A DNA stretch of 64,000 nt from Hoylesella loescheii DSM 19665 = JCM 12249 = ATCC 15930. Its GTDB lineage: Bacteria > Bacteroidota > Bacteroidia > Bacteroidales > Bacteroidaceae. The notes beneath the pieces are model-generated. The model searched no databases, was not told the DNA's origin, and worked only from the letters and a program-made list of their open reading frames with translations. Location of the stretch: positions 248,001 through 312,000 of the forward strand of contig NZ_KB899212.1 of the NCBI RefSeq assembly GCF_000378085.1. Direction: 5' to 3'. The translations under genes and the position numbers were made by a program. This document shows positions 35,636 through 45,060 of the stretch, one piece after another. Positions within the stretch are counted from its first letter, which is position 1, and each line of letters begins with the position of its first letter.

Positions 35636-37017
35636 AGATAAAGAATTTCATCCTCCTGGCACTTGCAGCCCTTGCCCTAACGGGCTGCAAGAGCCTCTAT
35701 GGCAAGTACGAACGCCCCGCGGTTAACGCCAAAGGGGTGGTTCGTTCGCCCCTTTCAGACACCGATACGCTGGCCGTTACCGATACGGCTAGCTTCGGAA
35801 ACCTGCCTTGGCGCAGCGTGTTTACCGACCCACAATTGCAGTCGCACATCGCCACGGCACTCGAACACAACTACGACTTGCTTAATGCGGCCCTCAATGT
35901 ACAGATGGCCGAGGCGCAATTAAAGTCGGCCCGACTGGCCTTCTTGCCCTCGTTCGCCTTCACACCGCAGGGAACCATCAGTTCGTGGGACGGCAATGCA
36001 GCCGTTAAAACCTACTCGCTGCCCGTGTCGGCAAGTTGGACCATCGACCTCTTTGGCACGCTTCTCTCCGCCAAACGCAGTTCGCAGATGGCCCTGTTGG
36101 GCATGAAAGACTATCAGTTAGCTACGCGTACAAGGCTCGTGGCAAATGTAGCCAACCTCTATTACACGTTGCTGATGCTCGATAAGGAGCTGGAACTGAT
36201 AGACGAAATGGAGGTTTTGGCTAAGGATACGTGGGAAACCATGAAGCTGCAAAAGGAATATGGCAACGTTCGTTCTACGGGTGTGCAGAGTGCCGAGAGC
36301 AATTACTACTCGGTTCAGGCACAAAAGGTGGGACTGAAACGTCAGTTGCGCGAGTCGGAAAACGCCCTGTCGCTACTGTTGGGTCAGGCTGCCGGCACCA
36401 TTGCTCGCGGCAAATTCGAAGGTCAGAGCTTGCCAACCAACTTCTCAACGGGTATTGCCTTGCAGATGCTTAACAATCGCCCCGACGTGCATGCTGCCGA
36501 AATGAGTCTTGCGCAATGCTTCTACAACGTGCAAACGGCCCGTAGTCGCTTCTATCCAACGCTTACGCTTAGCGCTCAAGGCGGTTATACCAACAGCGGT
36601 GGCATGGGTATCACCAACCCCGCAAAGCTGTTGCTTTCGGCTGTGGGTAGTTTGGTGCAACCCATTTTCCAACGCGGGCAAATCGTTGCAGGCCTTAAAG
36701 TGGCCAAGATACAATACGAACGCGCATACAATACTTGGCAACAAGCGGTGCTAAGTGCAGGCAACGAGGTGAGCAACGCCTTGGTATTGTACAACGCTTC
36801 GGCCGAAAAAAGCGAGATTGAGGCTAAGCAAATCGTTACGCTTCGTCAGAACGTAGAAGATACCAAGATGCTTCTCACCGAGAGTCGAGGCAGCTACCTC
36901 GAAGTGATTACCGCCCAACAAACCCTGCTGCAAGTAGAACTCTCAAAGGTTCAAGACGACTTCTACAAGATGCAAGCCGTTGTAAACCTCTACATGGCAT
37001 TGGGAGGCGGAAAGTAG
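35632..37017 (+). CDS. RND efflux outer membrane channel (TolC/OprM, NodT type)
   Basis: The 461-aa lipoprotein (lipobox LTGC, Cys19) is an outer-membrane factor. Two repeats of the OEP family are seen: LNAALNVQMAEAQLKSARLA with LPSFAFTPQGTISSW, and MLNNRPDVHAAEMSLAQCFY with LTLSAQGGYTNSG. LRNYQ-type coiled coils make the periplasmic tunnel. Its start overlaps the pump stop (ATGA), so translation is coupled. It completes the adaptor-pump-channel complex. Confidence 0.94.
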   Translation: MKIKNFILLALAALALTGCKSLYGKYERPAVNAKGVVRSPLSDTDTLAVTDTASFGNLPWRSVFTDPQLQSHIATALEHNYDLLNAALNVQMAEAQLKSARLAFLPSFAFTPQGTISSWDGNAAVKTYSLPVSASWTIDLFGTLLSAKRSSQMALLGMKDYQLATRTRLVANVANLYYTLLMLDKELELIDEMEVLAKDTWETMKLQKEYGNVRSTGVQSAESNYYSVQAQKVGLKRQLRESENALSLLLGQAAGTIARGKFEGQSLPTNFSTGIALQMLNNRPDVHAAEMSLAQCFYNVQTARSRFYPTLTLSAQGGYTNSGGMGITNPAKLLLSAVGSLVQPIFQRGQIVAGLKVAKIQYERAYNTWQQAVLSAGNEVSNALVLYNASAEKSEIEAKQIVTLRQNVEDTKMLLTESRGSYLEVITAQQTLLQVELSKVQDDFYKMQAVVNLYMALGGGK

Positions 37018-37335
37018 GGACGTGAAAATTTAAGTTTGTGAGTTTTGAGTTTGTAAGTTCATGACTTCTTTTGAGATGACGGATATTAGAATATAGAACA
37101 GTTCGATAATGCCTCATGGGCATTTGCGATTGTTCTGATTGCAGGGTAGGCAAACCTGATTGTCGGTGCGTTTACAAGTTAAACCTTACGCAGGCAAACA
37201 TCGCCACCTCGGCTGTTTACCAACATCCAGCACAAAAACTCATAAACTTACAAACTCAAAACTCAAAAACTCAAAATAACTCATCAACTCAAAAACTCCC
37301 AAGCCCATAAACTCATCAACTCAAAAACTCATATT
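37018..37335. other. Gap between the channel gene and lpxA
   Basis: A 28-nt inverted repeat (37032-37059 against 37245-37272, AACTTACAAACTCAAAACTC type) flanks about 185 bp of ordinary sequence. Then an 8-bp array of AACTCAAA units runs up to the lpxA start (37236-37335). No gene is seen. Confidence 0.65.
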
Positions 37336-38118
37336 ATGTCAAGCGATATAAGTTCAAGAGCAGAGGTGTCGCCACGTGCCAAGATAGGCGACAACTGCAA
37401 AATTTACCCCTTCGTCTATATAGAAGACGATGTGGAGATAGGCGACAACTGTGTTATCTACCCCTTCGTGAGCATACTTAACGGCACACGAATGGGCAAT
37501 GGCAACACTGTTTATCAATGTTCGGTATTGGGAGCGCTGCCCCAAGACTTCAATTTCGTGGGCGAAAGGTCGTTCCTCATCATCGGCAACGACAATACCA
37601 TTCGCGAAAACGTGGTTATCAACCGCGCCACTCACGAGGGTTGTAAAACCGTTATCGGCAATCACAACTTCCTGATGGAGGGTGCACACATCTCGCACGA
37701 TACGCAGGTGGGCAACGATTGTGTGTTTGGCTACGGCACCAAGATTGCAGGCGACTGCGTAATTGGCAACGGCGTGATATTCTCTACGGGTGTTATCGAG
37801 AATGCCAAGACGCGTGTTGGTGACCGCGCCATGATTCAAGCGGGCACCACTTTCTCGAAAGACGTGCCCCCTTATATCATCCTTGGCGGCAAACCGCTGG
37901 CTTACGGCGGTGTAAACTCCGTGATGTTGAAAGCCGATGGCGTAGATCCGAAGAACATTAAGCACATCGCTAACGCCTACCGATTGGTGTTCCACGGACA
38001 AACAAGCGTGTTCGACTCGGTGCTCCAGGTGAAAGAACAAGTGCCCGATGGTCCTGAAATACGCAATCTCGTGCAGTTTATCGAGGCCACAGAGGGTGGT
38101 ATCGTCACCAAGATGTAG
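37336..38118 (+). CDS. lpxA: Acyl-ACP--UDP-N-acetylglucosamine O-acyltransferase (LpxA type)
   Basis: The 260-aa protein is a left-handed beta-helix acyltransferase. Hexapeptide repeats fill residues 5-185 (AKIGDN, VEIGDN, TVIGNH, TQVGND, CVIGNG). The catalytic histidine is H121 in GAHISHDTQVG, matching E. coli H125. The helical C-terminal domain follows (DPKNIKHIANAYRLVF). It starts lipid A synthesis by adding an acyl chain to UDP-GlcNAc. Bacteroidetes normally carry lpxA in the lpxD-lpxC/fabZ cluster, which is not here, so this may be a second copy with altered chain-length choice; that cannot be seen directly. No other lipid A genes are adjacent. Confidence 0.85.
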   Translation: MSSDISSRAEVSPRAKIGDNCKIYPFVYIEDDVEIGDNCVIYPFVSILNGTRMGNGNTVYQCSVLGALPQDFNFVGERSFLIIGNDNTIRENVVINRATHEGCKTVIGNHNFLMEGAHISHDTQVGNDCVFGYGTKIAGDCVIGNGVIFSTGVIENAKTRVGDRAMIQAGTTFSKDVPPYIILGGKPLAYGGVNSVMLKADGVDPKNIKHIANAYRLVFHGQTSVFDSVLQVKEQVPDGPEIRNLVQFIEATEGGIVTKM

Positions 38119-38186
38119 GTTTTCTTGGGTTCGTTCACACCTTTTTAATATTGCAACTTAGCTACTTGCAAGTTGCGAAACACAAC

Positions 38187-38233
38187 TTAAAGGCCATGGC
38201 TATACTCATAAAAGGTATGGCCATGGCCTTTAA
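38187..38233. terminator. Strong hairpin between convergent lpxA and the 38360 gene
   Basis: Arms TTAAAGGCCATGGCTATA and TATGGCCATGGCCTTTAA pair over 18 bp with one G-U and an 11-nt loop. Flanks are not T-rich, so it may act as a terminator only in part, or as an RNA-stabilising hairpin. Confidence 0.65.
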
Positions 38234-38359
38234 GAATAGATGGAGAAGAATTGACGGCATGTGGGCTTGGTGTGGTAAGTGACCCTCAATCCAATAATTA
38301 GAGTAATTTTAAGTGGCTAGATTATTCTGTCTGTGGCATACAAAATAAAACGAAGGAAG

Positions 38360-38998
38360 TTAATTGTATATCTCGGCTAGCTTAAATAGTGAGTATAAGG
38401 AGGGTAGATCGTTGTTCTTAATATAATCTAGCACCTTCGGGCTGTCTGAAAAATAATCGAGCAAAAACTCTTTTTTCAAACTGCCGAAAAAGGTCGTCGG
38501 AACCGACGTGGGTATGCTTTCACCCTCTTTCCATAGAAGAGTTTCTGAAGAATTTCGAATGTTTACGGCTATGGTACCTTGCTTGGTAACCTGGAATCCA
38601 GCGTCGCCTACGTCCCATATACCAAGTCGCTTGCTACCACCAGAGTATAAGGCCCAGTAGGGTTTCGATTGGATTTTATCCTTACCCCCTTTCTTCCACG
38701 TTATGTATTTCAGCACAAAACCATGTTGGGCGTCTTGTTTGCGGTGATAAACGACTAAGTAGTCTACTTCGTCTGATTTAATTACGCGCTTTTCGCCTTC
38801 AACCTTGATGGTGAATTTTTTGAAAGTAGAGTTCTTGGGTATAGTGAATTCGGCATCGCGAATTTGCGTTCCGTCTTTCAGATAAACATCGCAGGCTGCG
38901 CGATAGGTTAATATGGCGATGGCAGATACTTTGATCGGCATCAGAATTAATGAGGCAAATAACAGAACGAATGCTGTCAAAAAACTTTTTTTATTCAT
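38360..38998 (-). CDS. Unknown secreted protein
   Basis: The 212-aa product starts at the ATG at 38998, which opens a signal peptide (MNKKSFLTAFVLLFASLILM ... VSA). The mature part contains YKDG-like strands (CDVYLKDGTQIRDAEFTIPK, FTIKVEGEKRVIKSDEVDYL) and a helical end (EFLLDYFSDSPKVLDYIKNN). The frame extends upstream to 39103 but that part is unlikely. I do not recognise a family; the pattern of a carbohydrate-free periplasmic protein with a Lys/Asp-rich core is all that can be said. Confidence 0.65.
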   Translation of the reverse strand: MNKKSFLTAFVLLFASLILMPIKVSAIAILTYRAACDVYLKDGTQIRDAEFTIPKNSTFKKFTIKVEGEKRVIKSDEVDYLVVYHRKQDAQHGFVLKYITWKKGGKDKIQSKPYWALYSGGSKRLGIWDVGDAGFQVTKQGTIAVNIRNSSETLLWKEGESIPTSVPTTFFGSLKKEFLLDYFSDSPKVLDYIKNNDLPSLYSLFKLAEIYN

Positions 38999-39499
38999 GT
39001 TTATATGTGTTAGATTTTCGATGTTTGTTTTGCCGTTGCGAAAGGTGAACTGCCCACGATGATGTGCTCGCTTACGGGATTCCATAAGTGTACGGCAAGG
39101 CATGATATGGTGGTTTTGCCGTCACCCAAGCCGACACAGGCATTGAATGCACTCTTCAGAGCACTTAGTGAAAGGTTGGAAATGACGAAAAAACAAGTGA
39201 ATTAAACCTTACATGTATAATCGTCTAATAGAATTCTTTGCTATAGTCTAAGGTGCTGAAGTTCTTCATTCTTCTGCAAAATTAATAATTCTTTTCATGG
39301 GGACATTATTTTTACAGAAAAATATTATGTGGGTAGAAATATTTTTACATGTGATAGGCATAGGAGCCATCTTGACTTTTAAAACCCTTCAAGCTGAGAG
39401 GAGGGTTATTCTCTTATGCTAAACCAAGATAAAATACGATCTCTCATGTATGAAGTACTGGACAAAGATACAATAGAATTTGAGATCCTACCCTTCCAG

Positions 39500-39590
39500 C
39501 AAACGAATCGCTAAGTGGTAGTTAGCGCAACATCTTTCGCATGTATATATGCTATTATAAGTTGCTTCTTATCCCGAATTCACGTGATTT
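39500..39590 (-). repeat. R1 dispersed repeat, partial copy
   Basis: CTAAGTGGTAGTTAGCGCAA at one end and TTCTTATCCCGAATTCACGT at the other match the two ends of R1, with a changed middle of about 40 bp. Confidence 0.6.
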
Positions 39591-39628
39591 CTTAGCCTTC
39601 TTAATGCCATTATTTCTCAATTGCGTCG

Positions 39629-39755
39629 TACAAAGCCGTTTGTACTGTCACTACAAGCCGTTTGTACTGCCACTACAAGCCTTTTGTAGCCCCACTACAA
39701 AGCACTTGTAGTGTCACTACAAAGCAGTTGTAGCCGGGCTACAAGTGGCTTGTAG
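39629..39755. repeat. 22-bp dyad array with a different dyad (TACAA/TTGTA)
   Basis: Six units contain TACAA-N5-TTGTA (start 39652, 39674, 39696, 39718, 39740; the first unit starts 39629 with one extra base). The step is exactly 22 bp, as in the TTCCA/TGGAA arrays, although the core is unrelated. Confidence 0.9.
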
Positions 39756-39950
39756 CATTTCGCCTTGCCAAAAAGCCCATTGCAAGGGGGTGTCATTCGT
39801 GTGGCCGAAGTTAGTGTAAGTGCGCGTTATCTATAGCAAACGATAGCTTATTGACTATTTGCAAATTAGCCCTGATTTTAGCTTCGCGCAATCGTTTGCA
39901 TCGCCAAGATAAACATTTCCCTCTTTTAGGGGTGAATCCCTTACGAATTA

Positions 39951-42686
39951 ATGCCTAACTTTACGCCAAGTTTACTAACCCCTGAGTCTATGAATTTATA
40001 TTTCAATATCGATTACCAGACCGTCTTCGGAGAAGAATTGGTGCTGAACATTGTTACTAACAACGGTAAGGGCGAATGCCAAACAACGCAATATCGTATG
40101 AATACGATCGACGGATTGCGCTGGAACTGTTGTATAAACAAGTTGCCCGACGCTTGCCAAAACGCCGTGGAGTACTTCTATTGTGTAGATATCGCTGGCG
40201 TAACGAAGCGTCAGGAGTGGACGTTACATCCCCATCGCTTGGGCCTTGGCGCGCTTAAAGCAAAAGCCTACCACGTTTACGACCAGTGGAATGCCATCCC
40301 CGAAGATGCTTACCAATACACTTCGGCCTTCACCCAATGTCTTAAGCGCCGCGACATTCAGGCCTTGCCCGCATCTGATTACGAGCGGACGCTGCGTTTG
40401 GTGGTGCGTGCGCCACAGCTTCGAAGCTCTCAACGCCTCGTGTTGGTGGGCGACGACATCGCGCTTGGTGCGTGGTCGCTTGGCAGGGCCTTGCCCATGA
40501 CGGAGATAAACGACAGCGAATGGGCCATAGACCTCAACCTCAGCGAGTTGAAAGGCGAAGAAATAGCCGTGAAGTTCGTGGCTATTGATGCCGATAAGCG
40601 CGTTGCACCGCTTTGGGAGACGGGTTATAACCGCGAATTACAGTTGCCGCTGGTTGGCATGAACGAAGCTTGTGTCTACCAATTGCACCAAGCTTTCTTC
40701 GAACTTTGGGACGAACGCTTTGCCGGAACGCTTGTACCCGTATTCTCGTTGCGCACCAAACGCAGCTTCGGTGTGGGCGACTTTGGCGACCTCAAGGCCA
40801 TGATCGACTTTGTGGCGCATACCAACCAACGCGTGTTGCAGGTGTTGCCCATCAACGATAGCACCACAACACACACCTGGACCGACTCTTATCCATATAG
40901 CTGCATCAGCATTTTCGCCCTTCATCCGCAGTATGTAGACCTCAATGCGCTGCCGCTATTGAAGAGCGAAGACGACCGCATGGCCTTCGAAGCTTTGCGA
41001 CAAGAGCTTAATGCGCTATCGCAAATAGACTACGAGCGTGTGAACAACGCCAAAACGGCTTATCTCAAACTGCTGTTTGAGCAAGAAGGCAAGGAGATGA
41101 TGAAGAGCAGCGAGTTCAAAAAATTCTTTGAAGAAGAGGCTTATTGGTTAGTACCCTACGCCCAATATTGCCACCTTCGCGACCTCTACGGCACTGCCGA
41201 TTTCACCCAATGGCCCGATCACAACACTTGGGACGAGGCCGAACGCAAACCACTCTCTACGTCTACAACCAAGGCTTATAAGGAGGTGGCCTTCCATTAC
41301 TTCGTTCAGTATCTGCTTTACACCCAAATGCGCCATGCCCACGAACATGCTCGCGCCAAGGGTGTGATACTGAAAGGCGACATCCCCATTGGTGTAAACC
41401 GCCATGGTTGCGACGTGTGGACCGAACCACATTACTTTAACCTCAACGGACAAGCAGGCGCGCCGCCCGACGATTTCTCGGTTAAAGGGCAGAATTGGGG
41501 TTTCCCAACCTACAACTGGGACGAGATGTTGCGCGACGATTGCGCCTGGTGGGTGCGTCGTTTCCAAAACATGGCGAAGTTCTTTGATGCCTATCGCATC
41601 GACCACGTACTGGGTTTCTTCCGCATTTGGGAAATTCCCGTGTCGTGTGTAGATGGCTTGTTGGGTCAGTTTTCGCCCTCGTTGGGCATGAGTCGCGAGG
41701 AAATAGAGGCCTACGGACTGCCTTTCAACGAAGAGGCGTTTACCCGTCCGTTTATCAGCGATTGGGTTCTCGACCGCATGTTTGGCGAGAACGCTGCCCA
41801 AGTGAAGGCTACCTATTTGCAGCCACTGCACGACGACATCTGGGAATTGCGTCCCGAGTTCGACACGCAGCGTAAGATTGAACAAGCCTTTGAGGGTAAG
41901 AACGAGGAAACCGACCGCTGGTTGCGCGATGGATTGTATGCCTTGGTAAGCGATGTGCTTTTCGTTCGCGACCGTAAAGACCCCTCTAAGTTCCATCCGC
42001 GCATCTCCGTTCAGCACGATTTTGTGTACGAGGCGCTTTGGGATAAAGACAAGGCCGTGTTTAACCGCATATACAACGACTACTATTATCGCCGCAACAA
42101 CCAGTTCTGGTACCACGAGGCGATGAAGAAACTGCCCAAGTTGGTAGAGGCTACACGCATGCTTGTATGTGCCGAAGATCTTGGTATGGTGCCCGATTGC
42201 GTGGCGTGGGTGATGGACGAGCTACGCATTCTGTCGCTCGAAGTGCAGTCTATGCCCAAAGATCCACGTGTGCGCTTCGGCAATCTCTCTGCTTTCCCCT
42301 ACCGTTCGGTAAACACCTTCAGCAGTCACGACATGCCAACGCTTCGCCAATGGTGGGACGAGAACTGGGAACGAACCCAAGAATACTATAACACGATGCT
42401 CTATAAGGGTGGTCCTGCACCACATCCGCTCTCGGGATTGTTGGCTCGCGACATCGTGTTGCGCCAGCTTATGTCGCCCTCAATGCTGTGTATTCTCAGC
42501 ATACAAGACTGGTTGGCCACCGACGACGCGTTGCGTTTGCCCGACGCCGACGCCGAACGCATCAACATTCCAGCCAACCCACGTCACTATTGGCGTTATC
42601 GTATGCACCTCAATATTGAAGACTTGATGGTCAATACGCCTTTCTGCGCGGCCGTTAGGGATATGGTTCAACAAAGTGGACGATGA
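39951..42686 (+). CDS. malQ: 4-alpha-glucanotransferase (amylomaltase, GH77) with CBM20 domains
   Basis: The 911-aa protein resembles the plant DPE2-like form of MalQ. Two starch-binding CBM20-like domains (about 15-105 and 130-235) precede the GH77 domain (about 250-900). Catalytic residues are D551 in YRIDHVLGFF (nucleophile), E742 in CAEDLGMVP (acid/base) and D794 in SSHDMPTLRQWW. It transfers maltosyl or longer units between glucans in the cytoplasm. A second ATG at 39990 (MNLYFNIDYQTVFG) matches the usual start better than the first; both are possible. It is followed 203 bp later by pulA and then the GH13 gene. Confidence 0.93.
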   Translation: MPNFTPSLLTPESMNLYFNIDYQTVFGEELVLNIVTNNGKGECQTTQYRMNTIDGLRWNCCINKLPDACQNAVEYFYCVDIAGVTKRQEWTLHPHRLGLGALKAKAYHVYDQWNAIPEDAYQYTSAFTQCLKRRDIQALPASDYERTLRLVVRAPQLRSSQRLVLVGDDIALGAWSLGRALPMTEINDSEWAIDLNLSELKGEEIAVKFVAIDADKRVAPLWETGYNRELQLPLVGMNEACVYQLHQAFFELWDERFAGTLVPVFSLRTKRSFGVGDFGDLKAMIDFVAHTNQRVLQVLPINDSTTTHTWTDSYPYSCISIFALHPQYVDLNALPLLKSEDDRMAFEALRQELNALSQIDYERVNNAKTAYLKLLFEQEGKEMMKSSEFKKFFEEEAYWLVPYAQYCHLRDLYGTADFTQWPDHNTWDEAERKPLSTSTTKAYKEVAFHYFVQYLLYTQMRHAHEHARAKGVILKGDIPIGVNRHGCDVWTEPHYFNLNGQAGAPPDDFSVKGQNWGFPTYNWDEMLRDDCAWWVRRFQNMAKFFDAYRIDHVLGFFRIWEIPVSCVDGLLGQFSPSLGMSREEIEAYGLPFNEEAFTRPFISDWVLDRMFGENAAQVKATYLQPLHDDIWELRPEFDTQRKIEQAFEGKNEETDRWLRDGLYALVSDVLFVRDRKDPSKFHPRISVQHDFVYEALWDKDKAVFNRIYNDYYYRRNNQFWYHEAMKKLPKLVEATRMLVCAEDLGMVPDCVAWVMDELRILSLEVQSMPKDPRVRFGNLSAFPYRSVNTFSSHDMPTLRQWWDENWERTQEYYNTMLYKGGPAPHPLSGLLARDIVLRQLMSPSMLCILSIQDWLATDDALRLPDADAERINIPANPRHYWRYRMHLNIEDLMVNTPFCAAVRDMVQQSGR

Positions 42687-42889
42687 AAAAGGGAAAAGTT
42701 GAAAGGGTGAAAGGATGAAAAGTTGAAAGGGTGAAAAGGTGAAAAGATGAAAGAGTGGAAGGGTGAAAAGATGGCTTCGCCTCTTAACTTGTCTACTCGT
42801 TAACTTGTCAACTTATTCACTCGTTAACTCATCCATTCATTCTCCTGTCACCTCGTCGGCTTGTTAAGAATAAAATAAAAAGCAACGAA
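42687..42889. repeat. 8-bp arrays between malQ and pulA
   Basis: GAAAAGGT-type units (42687-42775) are followed by CTTGTTAA-type units (42781-42870), both with an 8-bp period. The pulA ATG follows about 20 bp later. Confidence 0.8.
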
Positions 42890-44863
42890 ATGGACATAAA
42901 AGGATTGATCATGGCTGCCTTGTTTGTTTGCGCCCAAGGGCTTGAAGCACGTGCGCAAGACATGAACGAGATGACTTACTCGCCCCGCGAGACGGTGTTT
43001 AAGCTTCACGCACCTACGAACGCAAAGCGCGTGTTGGTAAAGATTTACGCCGAAGGGCAGGGTGGGCAGCCTTTGCAAACCTTGCGAATGAAACCCGCAG
43101 GCAAAGATAGGTGGAGCGTTACGGCAAAAAGCGACCTCAAAGGACGTTTTTATACCTTCGACATCCCTGCCTTTAACCAAGGCGAAACGCCTGGTATCTT
43201 CGCCAAGGCAGTGGGTGTAAACGGTAGGCGAGCAGCCATCGTAGATCTCGATGAGACAAATCCCGAGGGATGGAATGCCGACAAACGCCCGCCGTTGGCT
43301 TCGCCTGCCGACCTCGTTATCTACGAGCTTCACCATCGCGATTTCTCCATTCACCCCTCGTCGGGCATCAAGAACAAGGGTAAATTCCTTGCTCTAACCG
43401 AAGAGAAGGCCATCAACCACCTGCGCCAACTAGGCATTAATGCCGTGCATATTCTGCCTTCGTTCGACTATGCTTCGGTAGACGAAACGCGACTAGACAA
43501 ACCGCAGTATAATTGGGGCTACGATCCGCTGAACTATAACGTGCCCGAAGGCTCGTACAGCACCGATCCCTATCGCCCCGAAGTGCGCATACGCGAGTTT
43601 AAACAGATGGTGCAAGCGCTGCATAAGGCTGGCATTCGCGTTATTCTCGACGTGGTTTACAACCACACCTACGACCTTTCGGGCAGTGCATTTCAACGCA
43701 CCTGGCCCGACTACTTCTACCGTAAACGTGCCGATGGAACGTATTCCGACGGGTCGGGCTGTGGCAACGAAACGGCCAGCGAACAGCCCCTGATGCGCCA
43801 GTTTATGATAGAATCGATGAAGCATTGGGTGAAAGAGTACCACATCGACGGGTTTCGCGTAGACCTCATGGGTATTCACGACATCGAAACGATGAACCTC
43901 ATTCAGGCCGAAATGCAAAAGATAGACCCCTCCATATATATATATGGTGAGGGATGGAGTGCAGGTACGTGCGCCTATCCGCAAGAAAAACTGGCCATGA
44001 AAGCCAACACGGGGCAGATGCCGGGCATCGGAGCGTTTAGCGATGAGATGCGCGATGCCCTGCGTGGACCTTTCTCCGACGACCACAAACCTGCTTTCTT
44101 GGCCGCTCTCGACGGTAACGAAGAAAGCTTGAAATTCGGTATTGTGGGCGCTATCGCTCATCCACAGGTAGACATGAGTCAAGTAAATTACAGTAAAAAG
44201 CCATGGGCCAACCAGCCAACGCAGATGATAAGCTACGTTAGTTGTCACGACGACATGTGCCTAACCGACCGCATACGCAACTCGATACCTGGCATAACCA
44301 CTGCCGAAGTGATAAAACTCGACCTCTTGGCACAAACGTTTGTGTTCACGTCGCAAGGTGTTCCGTTCATGCTTTGTGGTGAAGAGATGCTTCGCGATAA
44401 AAAAGGCGTGCACAATAGTTTTTGCTCGCCCGACTCAATTAATGAGCTTAACTGGACCAACCTCGAACGTTATCCGCAGGTGTTTGCCTATTACAAGGGG
44501 CTTATTGCCTTGCGCAAGGCTCATCCCGCGTTTCGTTTGGGCAACGCCGAACTGGTGCGTAAGCATCTCGAATTTATCGATGCACCTGCCAAAGTGGTGG
44601 CTTACCGCCTGAAAGACCATGCTGGAGGCGATGCCGCAAAAGATATCGTGGTGCTACTTAACGCCAATCGCGAGGCACAAGTGGTGGATATTCCGCAGGG
44701 CGAATACCGTGTTGTGGTGTGCGATGGTGTAGTAAACGAATCCGGATTGGGCACTATGAAGGGTGGAAAAGCCACCGTCGATGCACAGTCGGCATTGATA
44801 TTGATGAGCGGTCTCACACCCAACTCCTCTCCAAAGGGAGAGGGGAGTGATATGCCTAGCTGA
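42890..44863 (+). CDS. pulA: Type I pullulanase (GH13)
   Basis: The 657-aa protein cleaves alpha-1,6 branch points of pullulan and starch. A signal peptide (MDIKGLIMAALFVCAQGLEA) and an immunoglobulin-like N-terminal domain (about 27-120) lead into the GH13 barrel. The type I pullulanase motif YNWGYDPLNYNVPEGSYS is present. Catalytic residues are D325 (GFRVDLMGIHD), E354 (IYGEGWSAG) and D454 (SCHDDMCLTD). The last 17 or so residues (LTPNSSPKGEGSDMPS) are encoded by a REP-like repeat that runs into the 3' end (44812-44863), so the true C-terminus may have been replaced. Confidence 0.93.
   Translation: MDIKGLIMAALFVCAQGLEARAQDMNEMTYSPRETVFKLHAPTNAKRVLVKIYAEGQGGQPLQTLRMKPAGKDRWSVTAKSDLKGRFYTFDIPAFNQGETPGIFAKAVGVNGRRAAIVDLDETNPEGWNADKRPPLASPADLVIYELHHRDFSIHPSSGIKNKGKFLALTEEKAINHLRQLGINAVHILPSFDYASVDETRLDKPQYNWGYDPLNYNVPEGSYSTDPYRPEVRIREFKQMVQALHKAGIRVILDVVYNHTYDLSGSAFQRTWPDYFYRKRADGTYSDGSGCGNETASEQPLMRQFMIESMKHWVKEYHIDGFRVDLMGIHDIETMNLIQAEMQKIDPSIYIYGEGWSAGTCAYPQEKLAMKANTGQMPGIGAFSDEMRDALRGPFSDDHKPAFLAALDGNEESLKFGIVGAIAHPQVDMSQVNYSKKPWANQPTQMISYVSCHDDMCLTDRIRNSIPGITTAEVIKLDLLAQTFVFTSQGVPFMLCGEEMLRDKKGVHNSFCSPDSINELNWTNLERYPQVFAYYKGLIALRKAHPAFRLGNAELVRKHLEFIDAPAKVVAYRLKDHAGGDAAKDIVVLLNANREAQVVDIPQGEYRVVVCDGVVNESGLGTMKGGKATVDAQSALILMSGLTPNSSPKGEGSDMPS
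44812..44863. repeat. REP-like GC-rich hairpin forming the pulA 3' end
   Basis: CTCCTCTCCAAAGGGAGAGG GGAGTGATATGCC closely matches copies at 524-595, 52640-52675 and 52746-52795 (CAGCCCCTCTCCAAGGAGAG type, CTGGGGTGAGGCT ends). It supplies the last codons and stop of pulA. Confidence 0.75.
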
Positions 44864-44867
44864 TTAA

Positions 44868-45058
44868 AGGTGAAAAGATGAAAAGGTGAAAAATGGCTGA
44901 TGACACCTATACATTTGGTTTGACTCCATAACTCCTTACTCCTTTACTGCTCCCCAGAAGGCATTTGGTTTAACTCCATAACTCCTTACTCCTTTACTAC
45001 TCACCAGAAGACATTTGGCTTAACTCCTTAACTCCATAACTCTTTAACTCCTAAAAAA
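44868..45058. repeat. 8-bp and 50-bp repeats between pulA and the GH13 gene
   Basis: A few GAAAAGGT units (44868-44893) are followed by a 50-bp tandem repeat (CATTTGGTTTGACTCCATAA ... ACTCCTTACTCCTTTACTG) of about 2.5 copies to 45058. Its reverse complement appears at 52.3-52.5 kb. Confidence 0.75.
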
Positions 45059-45060
45059 GA

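Larger units (their letters stand above)
38999..39950. other. Repeat-rich gap before malQ
   Basis: 952 bp with no gene. It includes an R1 partial copy (39500-39590) and the variant 22-bp dyad array (39629-39755). The rest is AT-rich and ordinary. Confidence 0.6.
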
